Origin: Sodiomyces alkalinus F11
Lineage: Eukaryota > Ascomycota > Sordariomycetes > Glomerellales > Plectosphaerellaceae
Assembly (NCBI RefSeq): GCF_003711515.1
Contig: NW_021167087.1
Coordinates: forward strand, 1,209,246 to 1,273,245
Length of the DNA stretch: 64,000 nt
Direction of reading: 5' to 3'
Every line of letters starts with the position of its first letter. Position 1 is the first letter of the stretch. Both the position numbers and the translations under genes were made by a program. The notes under the pieces are model-generated. The model made no database searches and had not been told where the DNA came from. It worked only from the letters and a program-made list of their open reading frames with translations. Positions 1 through 10,300 of this stretch are shown piece after piece.

Positions 1-68
1 ACCGCAAAACCGTGGGCCACCAGTAGCTAGGTAACATGGTTCGCTTCTTCTGGGTCGCTGGACATATG

Positions 69-1622
69 CTATGGGTGGGGGACTGTCCCTTTTGTCAACT
101 GGTCAATCGTAGCCCGAGCCTGCTGCAGCAAGCGCTGGATCTCTTCCTCGCGCCCTTCCACGTGCAGATTGTTCTCGTCGAGATACTGGGCAAAGCGCCG
201 CGATACTTCCAAGCGCCGGTCCACGTCTGCCTGTAGCTGTACATCGTCAGGGACAGGAATGTCGCATAGTCCCGTTATGTTGGGCATGACGGTTTCCCAG
301 AAAACAAAGTCCAGCTCCGCCGGATCTATCAGTATGTGGGACAATGACCAAGCCAGGGCGTCTCTGGAGCCCCACTCGGCTGCGAGCTGCGCGTGGTACC
401 TCGACTTGTCCTTCATGGAAGAAAGAACACGCGTGAACTCGGACGGTAGGCCGGCTAGGCCCGAGTCGTTGCCTGTGATCCACGTCGGAGGGGCGAAGGC
501 ACACGGCGGGACGCTTGCCGTGTACTCCCAATCGATGATGCCGCATATGGTAAGCTCATCGTCCACGAGGATGTTGCCAGGGCGAAGGTCGGGGTGTGCT
601 AGGAAGAAGGACCGGGCGGTCGAGTGGATGCCCATTCTGGCCTGGACCTCTGGCTGGCAGATAAATCGTTGCGCAAACTCCTCTCGCTCAGCCTGCTCAC
701 GGTCCAAATCCTTGTGGGGCATTGTCCAAATGTGTTGGAGGATGCGAAGTTGCTCATCGAGGAATTCTTTCGCGCTCGCAGTCACGATGCGCGAGACGCT
801 GTATCCGGCCGCCTGGAGTTCGTTCTTGCGGATGGAGAAGGCGCCGACAATGTCTGGTGGATTTTCGGGTTCGCCATCCTCGTTGTTGCTGCTGCGTGGC
901 ATGAGCGAGCCCCCTCGTGTGAAGGAGAGCTTGCGAAGTTCGGCAAAGACGTCAACTAGTTGCTCGAGAAAAAGCCGACGACGGGGTTCTGGGCTGGTCT
1001 CGAGCGCGTCTCTGGTTAATGGCTGGCCTTTGATTTGTTCCATAATGATAAAGACTTGAAGCTCCGAGGTATGTCGACAGAGTTTGCTCCTCCCGTAGGA
1101 ATAGACCCGGGGAACCGGAATATTCGTATGCCGTCGGACGTATCTGCGAAGAGGTTAGACTGAGTTGAGGTAGTTAGTACGTTTCGACCTGAAAGACGAC
1201 TGCACTGACTGCATTGTACAAACTTCGCTTCGTACTTTGTCCCACGCATCGTGTACTGCTGGCTGAAGAGGAAGCCGCACGACGCGCGTAGAGCCGTCGG
1301 TAAATTCGAGGACGAAGCAGCCGTTGAAACTACCCCGGTACCGCGCCTTGATTTCGCATGGCAGACGCTTGCTGTGGTGCTGCGTCCCTAATGCCCGGAT
1401 GGCGTCTTCGTTGACTGACTCGAAGAATGTGTGGCTGCGACGATAGATCTGCTGCTCCGTCAAGGGCCATGCATGTTGAAGCGTAAGTGCCGGGGTTGCC
1501 GACTGTTGAAGCCCGGTGGTGAGGGCTCGTAAGAGTCGAACGAGGTTGTAAAAAAATCCAGTGGAGGATGTCCAGATTGTTGAGAAGAAAGCTGAGAGAC
1601 TGCGTCGAGAAAACAAGAACAT
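69..1622 (-). CDS. Aminoglycoside phosphotransferase (APH)-family kinase-like protein
   Basis: Two exons are read on the minus strand, 1622-1210 and 1143-69, giving 495 aa. The 66-bp intron (1144-1209) has donor GTCAGT, a TACTAAC branch site and acceptor CGCAG. Splicing joins TMQ to YVRRHTNIPVPRVYSYG, the usual APH/ChoK N-lobe segment. The kinase-like catalytic loop is visible as HPDLRPGN (HxDxxxxN) followed by IIDWEYT, which supplies the metal-binding Asp. Fungal members of this family are numerous and mostly of unknown substrate; few confer drug resistance. The start at 1622 is the first in-frame ATG; the frame stays open upstream without an ATG. A second, divergent APH-like gene lies 1.9 kb away across an LTR element. 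The specific substrate cannot be inferred. Confidence 0.85.
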
Positions 1623-1996
1623 GGCGTTACATAAAAGGGAGGCTTGTCGCTCGGCACGTGTATCCAAAGGAAGCGAATCGTGGAGAGTTGCATGTGAGAC
1701 TGAGAGAGGTCGCGGGTTACGACGCGTTGGCGGTCAACATGTCTCGACCGACCTAGGTACCGTAGCCAAGAACGGGGGACCGAACCACGGGGACCCACAG
1801 GTCGGCGCTGATTGGTGCGCAGCCATTACCCGTGCCACGCCCCACTTATTTTGGTTCGTTTGGCGCAGGCTGTGTTGGTGAAGCCTGCCACACTGGGCCA
1901 TCTGTCACGACTGCCAAAGGCCGTCAGCGCCTGTCCCGGCATTTTCTCAGCCGCGCTCGATACGTCAACCTTGTCCCTGACCTCGACCATAAGGCT
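1623..1996. other. Intergenic, 5' flank of APH-like gene
   Basis: This stretch holds the upstream region of the minus-strand kinase gene and ends at the insertion site of the LTR element. I see no further gene or recognisable site in it. Confidence 0.5.
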
Positions 1997-2001
1997 GCCC
2001 C
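1997..2001. repeat. 5-bp target-site duplication (left), GCCCC
   Basis: GCCCC directly precedes the TG of the 5' LTR and recurs directly after the CA end of the 3' LTR at 3477-3481. Five-base duplications are typical for Copia/Gypsy integrases. Confidence 0.85.
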
Positions 2002-2197
2002 TGTCACACTGAAAACACGTGAGCCTGTTTTCTGTGTTTCTATTGGCTGGACTAGCCCTATATTCCTCGCGTGGAAAAGGGGTAGATATATTTAGAACAC
2101 CCACACCTTCCTGTTCTTCTTTCCTTTATATAACGAATATAATCATATATCTATTAAATCTCTGCTCCGGCCGGATCACACGCCCGTTAATCCAATA
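2002..2197 (+). repeat. 5' LTR
   Basis: This repeat is nearly identical to 3279-3476. Six of the eight differing positions carry the mutated T or A here, so this copy has lost more CpA/TpG than the other. Confidence 0.88.
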
Positions 2198-3278
2198 GTT
2201 ATAAGCCCGGGTGGTAGTATTTATTACTAGTAACTTTTAGCTGATCTATCACCTATATATTATTACTACCCGTTACGTATGCTTCTACAGCTAATTAAGG
2301 AGTATCTACCCTACTTTCTCGCTCAGAAAAGCCCTTATTCGCTAAACCCCTGCTATAAACTATATCCACGAAGCTTAAAGTCACCGCTAAAGCGCTCGGT
2401 ATCCCGCGGCTGGAGTCTACTAGGTAATAGGCCGATTAGATCTTCTATATTAAGTTATATACGCAGGGTATAAAGGTCTAGGCCTTACTCGACCCTAACG
2501 GGCTAGAGTAGCTAGACGACCGACCCGAGTACGTTATACCTATATCTATCGACTAGCTACGCGAAAAACATACCCAGGTTATTAACGGGGTGCCGACCCC
2601 TCCTACCACGTCGGAACTAATCGAGCTCGCTAAGCTAAAAGGCTATAAGGTTACGGCACGTAATTAAAAGCTCGCCCGATCGATTAAGGCGCTTAATAAA
2701 GCTAATTATATACTTAAAGCGACTATCGAAACCTTTACCTATTAATAAGCTGTTCTTTATAATACCAGAGGGCTTAGTCAAAATAGCGGAACCAGCGGCC
2801 TTAGCACTGGCGGCGCGGGTTAAGGGGGCCTAAAATAACCACTGTCAGCACCTATATCAAGAACCAGAGCTCCGGTAACTTACTATAGCACGTTTAAGTG
2901 ACGAAAAACGGCTATTTAAGGAAGATAAGAAGAAAAAAAAAATCCGAGAGATTAGGCGAGGCACGAAAAAATAACGGAAAATCGTTAAAAAGAGGCCGTG
3001 GTTATAGGAGGGAAAAGAAGGCTCCGAGAAGGCTGAAAACCCTTTTATTTATATCCGGCACCTCCCCTATCTACTAATTACTTTAAATAGCATTTTCCTT
3101 TATTATTTACTACTATTATTATTACTCTTTCTTATTTTACAGCTCCCATACCTGCCTTTTAACTCGACTTCAAAGAATCCGTAACTACTCTTTAAAGCTA
3201 TTTTAAGATTAACTATAAGGCGCCGGCGAGGTTAGGCTAAGCAATTACTAAGCTAATCAGGGCATAGTAATTAGGGGG

Positions 3279-3476
3279 TGTATCGCACTAAAAACACGTG
3301 AGCCTGTTTTCTGTGTTTCTATTAGCTGGACTAGCCCTATATTCCTCGCGTGGAAAAGGGGTAGATGTATTTAGAACACCCACACCTTCCTGTTCTTCTT
3401 TCCTTTATGTAACGAATACAATCATACATCTATTAAATCTCTGCTCCGGCCGGATCACACGCCCGTCAATCCAACA
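3279..3476 (+). repeat. 3' LTR
   Basis: This is the right copy of the terminal repeat, starting TGTATCGCAC and ending CCAACA. It ends 71 bp before the ATG of the next gene, so it forms part of that gene's promoter or leader. Confidence 0.88.
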
Positions 3477-3481
3477 GCCCC
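3477..3481. repeat. 5-bp target-site duplication (right), GCCCC
   Basis: This is the partner of 1997-2001; the match is exact. Confidence 0.85.
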
Positions 3482-3547
3482 GCGTGGCCTCCCACAAGAA
3501 CGCTCCTCCTCATCCTGCGGCTATTGCTCGACTCGGACAGCCACCTT

Positions 3548-4599
3548 ATGGCATCGTCACCGCAGCTATTACATCAGATTCTGGCCGAGATATCATCTGC
3601 TCATAACTCGAAATGTAAGGCGACAGCTGGACCCTTCAAGGGTGGGTCCAACATTGTCTACGCGATTCAGTCCGACCGCGGGAAACGTTGGTGTCTCCGC
3701 ATACCACTGGATGCTGACGCTGCCTGGCTTGCTGCCAGGGGCGCACGTCTTTTAAGACGTCTAAAAGAGCAACAGCCAGCACTTCAAGTTCCAGCCATCA
3801 TCTATACATCAGAGCGTTATACGATACTGGAATACCTGGCCGGGGCTCCTTTGGGGTCTTGGAACACACAGCTCTTGACAAGGGAGCGTCGTCGGGTACT
3901 TCTCGATCACTTGGCGTCATTCTTGTTCTCCCTATGGACATCAGATATTGTAACTATCGACGCTCTGGGTCAGATTATTTTGTCCAACTTATGAAATGAT
4001 GTTGAGAGTAACTGTCCGCAGAACACAGAATAACCTACCGGGAATGGCTCAGAAAGGAGGTTGACCGAGGACTTCGTCGCACACTCCAAGCGAACTCGTC
4101 TTGGGGTAATCCGCTGCATTATCTCTATCGCCGCTCTAAGATTGAGGAACTTACACCTTATCCAGACGATGGCCGTCCTATAATCAAGCATGGAGACTTG
4201 AATGCGTGGAATGTTATTGTATGCGACAAAGGACTGTCTGGGTAAGTCTGATACTCCTCCTAGTTACTGGCAGCATTTCTCATTGGAGTAAGGGTCATCG
4301 ATTGGGACACTGCCAAGCTAGCTCCCGCTCCTTCTGCTATCCAACACCCACTCTTCCTTGCAGACATTCCTGGATGGCGAAATGATCATGTTCCCGAGGG
4401 TATGACGTTTGAAGAAGATCGAGCGTACCTAGAATATGCAATCAGCAGGTTAGATGCACGTCTTGGAAGCCCACAGCGAATTCACGACCTCCTTCGCACC
4501 TCTTTTGAGCGGCAATTCCTAGAATTATCCCTTCATAACCAGCGGATCAACGAGCAGTATGTCAAGAGGAGGTTCGATCCTAGAGGGTGCACGGAGTAG
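3548..4599 (+). CDS. APH-family kinase-like protein, C-terminus possibly frameshifted
   Basis: Three exons are proposed: 3548-3981, 4029-4241 and 4293-4599 (317 aa). The second intron is well supported (donor GTAAGT, acceptor GTAAG) because it joins the frame into LSGVIDWDTAKLAPAP. The first has a weak donor (GTCCAA) but keeps the frame into TYREWLRKEV. The catalytic loop HGDLNAWNV and the metal-binding VIDWD are present, so the kinase-like core looks intact. After 4599 another frame remains open with a plausible C-terminal helix (SRKLALDQLDDFLLAHES, about 4590-4660). This suggests that a one- or two-base change cut off the natural tail. The LTR insertion lies 71 bp upstream of the ATG. It could be a fading gene; expression is uncertain. 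Confidence 0.65.
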
Positions 4600-6192
4600 G
4601 AAGTTAGCACTTGATCAGTTGGATGATTTTCTTTTAGCTCATGAATCAATGCAGGCTCTCCCTGCTGTAGTAGAGCTGCGGAGGAGCCTAAACCAGGACA
4701 GTATTAACCGGAGAGGAATACACTCGAGTTCGAAACAGGGACACCTCTACCAGCGTATGCATGTTCTATAGTCTTATTCAAAACCTTACACTTTCTGGGA
4801 ATAACTTACGTGTCAGGACGGACGGATTTAACTTTGGATACCTATACCCATGTCGCAAAATTTCCTAATACAATGGAAATGCTCACAAGGCCGCTAAACC
4901 CTATCCGGATGAGGTCTTGAACACTTTGTTCAAAACATGGCCTTATGTAGGCCTAGCCCTCCAGACATAGCAGCATGCTTGATAAAAGTCAGAGCTTCAC
5001 AGGACCCCGAGTTTTCCAGTGGGTATAGTCGTATGTGTTAGTCGAAAGCATTTTGGAGCCTTACGTATTACATCTTTCATTATAAAAGCGGCCTGGATTC
5101 AGATCATCCGAACAAAATGCAAGACGAATCAGCTGGGAATGGCTTCATCGAGTCATTGGACGCGGGCCAAGGTCGCCGAGCGTCCAGGTGCTCGGAATAC
5201 TGTACATTACGCATCGGACCGGGCCGTTGCAGAGACCCCTAAAGTTCATTGGAATTTGATCTGACTGGATCACTTTTCTTTCTTCTTCTTTTTTTCTCTT
5301 TCTTTTCATGGTCCGCAATCGCAACAGGGAATCCAACAGTGGAGTCTGGTGAACTTGTCACACCGTTTCCATGTTCAAGTTTGGAAGGTCTTTTCAACCC
5401 CGTCTTCCAAAGCACAGGGCCAAGATGCAAGTGGGCGCTGACGGGACGCAATGTAACAGAACCAGCACAGTCAACAAGAATGGCCGATAGCCTGGAGAAG
5501 CCCCTGAAGAGATAACGGCGTCTATCCGAACATATGAATTCCCAGTGCAATTTCCTCCCCCCTGGCCTGTCCAGGCTGCTCTCCTAGGCTCAACCAACTT
5601 GTTTTGATTCCTCGCAGCTGCAGCTCTGCCGACGTGGCTAATGGCTATTTTTATCCGATTGAAGCGCCCAGGGGCCAGGGCCGGGAGCAGGCAAGGCAGG
5701 TCAGTCCTTTTAGAGCTTTAGGCTCAAGCGAACCGTCAGCAGATGCGATGCGCATGCCATGCGGCTTGCCCAGGTAATTATTTGTTTGTTCAATGTTCCC
5801 ATGACGACGCCGACGGTCTGCTCCCCTTTCCTCCCACCTTTCCTCCTCTTCCAACTCTCCATCCTCCGTATATCAAGTCGCGTCGCAAAACTTCCGCGAT
5901 CGCGCATCATCCCTGTCGCACAGAAAGAATCGCCAAAAGCGGTTTAACGTTGTCGCGAAACAACATTGTCGCATAGCGTCGCGTTTTTGTTATCGTCAAT
6001 CATCTCAACTCCTTCCACCCTTCCTTTCCTTTCCTTCCCTTCTTTCCTTTCCTTTTCCTTCCCTCCCTCTCCTATTCAATTTCCCGCCGCCCCATCTGCA
6101 TCCCATTCTCCATTCCAGCGCGCAACTTGTCTCCACGAATCCGCCCATTCCCCCCAGCCATCACAACATCCCCCATCGACCCGATTTCCGCC
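4600..6192. other. Intergenic
   Basis: About 4600-4770 continues the probable frameshifted tail of the kinase-like gene. The rest shows no recognisable gene. A pyrimidine-rich tract at 6008-6072 lies just upstream of the next start codon, as in the leaders of many well-expressed fungal genes. Confidence 0.5.
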
Positions 6193-6564
6193 ATGGTTCG
6201 CGAAGGCACCCGCTCGCAGACGGGCAATTCCAGGCCGCGCATCTTCCCCGCTGTCGAATCCGCGCCCGCTGCCGTGCGAAAACGCACCTCACAGGCCACC
6301 ACCAAGACCAAGAAGACCGCCGAAGACCCCGTCCCCAAGGCTGCCAAGCCTACTGGAGTCACCAAGTCAAAGGCCAAGGTGACCAAGGGGCCCAAGAAGG
6401 CAAAGACGGAGACGGGCAACAAAGGCGCCCCCAAGACAGCAAAGGTGCGTCGCAAAATCCAACTCGATGCCGTCGATGGGGAAGCTATAGCCTATGCAGG
6501 ATGACATGAGCTAACGTGCTTTCTTCTCGGGCAAAAGAAGGCCGTCTCGACTGCCGACAAATAA
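6193..6564 (+). CDS. Small lysine/alanine-rich basic protein (histone H1-tail-like)
   Basis: Two exons, 6193-6444 and 6538-6564, encode 92 aa. The intron (6445-6537) has donor GTGCGT, a GCTAAC branch site and acceptor AAAAG; splicing adds KAVSTADK and a stop. The product is dominated by Lys, Ala, Thr and Pro, with KKA/KAK clusters resembling linker-histone tails or a small nuclear basic protein. No globular domain, signal peptide or membrane segment is visible. The ATG at 6193 has a good context (GCCATGG); an upstream in-frame ATG at 6127 falls in the pyrimidine-rich leader and is less likely. Function is unknown; nuclear localisation is inferred only from the basic composition. Confidence 0.6.
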
Positions 6565-7353
6565 AGGTTGGGGGGGGTCACGAAGCGAATGTCGACAACG
6601 TAAGTCGGCTTGTGCCACTCTTCTTTCTGGCCTTTCCTCCACACATGCACTTTGCTTACTATTTTTATCCTGCGTCACAGATGTCAACGAGTCAACAAGG
6701 AGCTGGCGTTGGTTGCTTTGAGGCCCCGGTTTCTGCGCGCCTCTTCCAAGGTTAAGCGGATGGATGCCTTTTGTCTTTGTCACTGGATTTTCTGTTGCGG
6801 CGTGCTTGCTTTACTTAAATAGTGTTGTTCGGTAAATGGATCGATGTTTTGGGAATTATAAACTTGTAAGCAATGTATAAGTAGAGAGAATATCGTGAAA
6901 TGGTATCTAAGAAAAAGTCGCTTATCAGAATACGCCTTGGATCTCTTCAGTTCAGGCTATATTGACTTGTGGCGGCATATTTGAATATAGTTGGGAAATA
7001 TATGCGTCGGTTTAGAACGGGCTCTTATGGAATGGTGGAAGAATAAATAAAGGAAAAAAAAGAAAAGAAAAAAGAAAAGAAAAAAGAAAAGAAAAACGAA
7101 AAAAGGAGAAACAACCGTACCACTCGAGATTATTAAGCAGGCTTGATAGGGAGGTCATGTGACCTGCGCTCTGGGCAGGTATCTTATCTTATCTTCATAT
7201 TCCCTCTACTGTAGTAGCTTAGTCAGGTAGATTTTCCCGAACCTGAGACCGACCGCGTCACTCACACCATCACGCAGCCCTCTACTATAATTCAGCAACT
7301 CCCGACTCCCAACTCCTGAACGGAATAACTACATGTCTTTGACTCCCTCCTCG
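6565..7353. other. Intergenic between convergent genes
   Basis: This is shared 3' flank. It contains an A-rich GAAAA/GAAAAAA repeat (7051-7106) and three overlapping TTATCT motifs at 7181-7196, which match GATA-factor sites but lie at the 3' side of both neighbours. No gene is seen. Confidence 0.5.
7051..7106. repeat. A-rich simple repeat
   Basis: This is a run of imperfect AAAAG/AAAAAAG units in the intergenic region downstream of the megasynthase gene. Confidence 0.8.
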
Positions 7354-10300
7354 TTAGGTCAGGGACGGCATCCGAATCTTGTTCCCACCCGCGAACGAAA
7401 CACTCAAAAAGTCGTGGAGGAGTGGCTCCATACCCGCCTGAGCCGCAGCATCCAGCCACTCGTCCACCCCGACAAGACTGTACGTTGTCTTGAGGCCGTC
7501 CCTGTCCTCCTGCTTCTGCTCTTCCTCCTCAAGATACGCCTTCAGCTGACTGGGCGCCAGTTTCCTGTTGTTACAATGATGCACGAACTTGGCCGTCATC
7601 TTCACCTTCGTCTTCGTCTTGGTCTCATCCTCGGTGTAAGTGGCAGCGTCGACCGTCTCCAGTGCGATATCGACAAGCTGACTGGACACGTCTTGCACGG
7701 CAACAAGATCCAGAGGTCCTTTGACCTTGCCCTCAAGCGCAGGGACCTTGCCCAAGGCGCGTGAGGTGTTGAGGATGGCCGCCATCAAGTCCAGCTTGGG
7801 CGCACCCGCTCCGACGATGCTTGCCGGCCGATGAATCACGACAGGTAGGCCGTGCTGGGTGCTCAGCGCCTCCAGGACCTGCTCGGCCACCCACTTGCTG
7901 TCTTGGTACCCGCTCTGCGATTCGGGCGCGGGGATGCGGTCGCTGGCAGACTGCGTCGAAAGCGGTGTGGCATGGACATTGACGTTGGCGTCGTCGTCGT
8001 CGTCGTCGTCGTTGTTGTTGCTGCTGCTGCTGCTGCCCACGAGCGCCACGGCGCCGGTCGACACGAAATGAAGAGGAATGGCTCGGACCAGTGCCATGCG
8101 GCCGAGCTCGACGGTGGACGAGACGTTCGCTTGGCGCAGGGACTGGTACGTCTTGAGGAACGACACCTGCGCGCCGTTGTGGATGATCATGTCGGCGCGC
8201 TTGCTGAGACGCGCAAAGTCGGCCTCCGAAAGCCCCAGGCGAGGGGATTCCAGGTCGCCGGGGTACTCGATGATCTTGTCGCTCTCGACGGGCACGCGAC
8301 GCGTCTGGCCATTCGCGGCGCCGCCACCACCACCACCACCACGGATGGCAATACAGTGCACCTCGCAAACGCGATCATCGTCAACAAGACGCTGCGCGAT
8401 CGAGCTGCCCAGGAACCCGGTGGCACCTGTAAGCACCACAACTAGGCTGTTCGGGTTTGTGGGAGCCGTGTCACCGTTCTGCGTGAGGGAATTGGTCCCT
8501 TCTTGGCATAGAGGCCGCAGCGCTTCTTCGCACGCATCTTCAATCTCCTTGTTCCAGTCCACTCGTGCAGCAGCTTGGCCTTGGCTGCCGTTCTCCTCCT
8601 CGTCGTCGCCGTCGCCGTCGGAAGAGGCAAACAGCGCCGCCATTCCGCCCAAAGTGCTGTGCTGGAAGAGCTCCGGTAGCTGAATCCTAGCAGGCGCGAA
8701 CTGGCTCTCCAGCAAGGATCGAAGCTCGATCAAGTTTCGTGAGTTACCGCCGAGGCCAAAGAAGTCGGTGTTGGCATTCGCCATGTCCAATGCCATCTTC
8801 TCCCCGAGGACCTGCTCCCAAATTTTCGCCACCTGTCTCTCGGGCTCGGACAAAGACGCAGTCGAATTCTCCGTGTTGTGATTTGATTGTTTCGATCCTT
8901 GCAGCTCGGCGGCCGGAATGGGGTATGCATCAATGGCGCGTCTGTCCGTCTTGCCGTTCGAGTTGGTCGGGATTCCAGCCACGGGAACCCAGACGGAAGG
9001 ACGCATGTACGGCGGCAAGGGAAGCTCCCCGCGGAGCCCATGCCTCACCCACTCGATGCTCTCGCTCTCCTCGCTCTCCTCGCTCGCATCTCGGCCCAAG
9101 ACGACCAGCGCAACGAGCATCTCGTCCTCGGGACGCCACGACACGGCGGCGTTGCTGATGATGTCCTTGGAGCAGCGCACAATGGTGGCGGCAATCTCGT
9201 CGAGCTCGACGCGCTGGCCCCGGATCTTGACCTGGCTGTCCTGGCCTCCCATGCGTCCGAGCACCGTCAGGGTGCCGTCTTCTGCGGACAGACGGCCCAG
9301 ATCACCCGTTCGGTAGACGGGGAGGCCCGAGGGCAGCAGCGCGACGCCTCCGCGATTCAGCTTCGACGAGTCGATGAACCGGCTCTCGGTCTCCTCGGGC
9401 CTGTTGACGTAGCCGGGGCTGATGGAGTACGGCGAAGAAATGCAAATCTCGCCGGGAAAGCCAGACGGCGCGGGGTTCAGCTGCTCGTCCACAATGGTGA
9501 GGCCGTAGTTGGGCAAGATGCGAATGCCATCCGAATCGGTCATGATGTCCTCGTCCGTCTGGTACGGGACCAATCCTCGGGCACAGCCCAAATAGGTCTC
9601 GGTGGGACCGTACGCGTTGAACAGCTTCAGGTCGGGGAGAGCCAGATGGCGGAAGGCGCGGCGGAGATGGTGCGTGACCTTCTCGCCGCCGGCATGGGCG
9701 AACCGCCACTGACGACACTGCTTCAGGTGGTCGAAGCCGTACTGGAGCATCAGGTGGTACTCCGACGGGACGATGCAGGTGTACGTCACGCCTTCGGAGA
9801 GCATAAGCCGGGCGAGGTGCTTCGGATCACCTCGGCCCTGCTGGCCCACGACGATCAGGGTGCCGCCGCGGGCCAGGGCGTTGAAGATCTGGTCCAGGGC
9901 CATGTCGAAGCCGTGCGACGTCTGCTGCAGGACCACTTGGCGCTCGCCCGCTACGTCGGCGAGGACGTAGATCTGGTTCAAGAGGCCGATGTGCGTGAGG
10001 CGGACGCCCTTGGGCACGCCGGTGGAACCACTCGTGTACAAGAGGACGGCATCTCCGTCTCTCTTGCTCAGATTCGGTGTCGGATCCGATGTGGAGGAAG
10101 CTGCTGTGGGTGCATGTGGTGCCAGCAGCTCTTCCAAGCGCAATGGCTCAGCGGCATCCAGTGTCTCTCCCTCGGCGGCAGCCAGCTCTTCCGCGAGATC
10201 CTGGGTGGCCTCGGAGTGAACGAGGTAACGGGGCTTGCAGTCTGCCACGATGGCCGCGAGCCTCTGCCACGGATTCCGCATGTCGAGCGGCACCCACACT

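Larger units (their letters stand above)
2002..3476 (+). mobile_element. Degenerate, non-autonomous LTR retrotransposon (RIP-mutated)
   Basis: The element is bounded by two LTRs of about 196-198 bp (2002-2197 and 3279-3476), begins TG, ends CA (CA changed to TA in the left copy), and is flanked by a perfect GCCCC duplication. A likely primer-binding site, GTTATAAGCCCGGGT, starts right after the left LTR (2198), and a purine tract TTAGGGGG (3271-3278) abuts the right LTR, so the element reads on the plus strand. The 1.08-kb interior has no usable ORF and no recognisable gag or pol; many TAA/TAG codons are scattered through it. The LTRs differ by eight transitions and no transversions apart from a small length difference at the very start. 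The short size suggests an internally deleted or non-autonomous copy. Confidence 0.88.

Noticed and set aside
7153..7166. AGGTCATGTGACCT as a palindromic operator
   Set aside because: The central bases break the symmetry, and it lies between the 3' ends of convergent genes, so a promoter role is unlikely.
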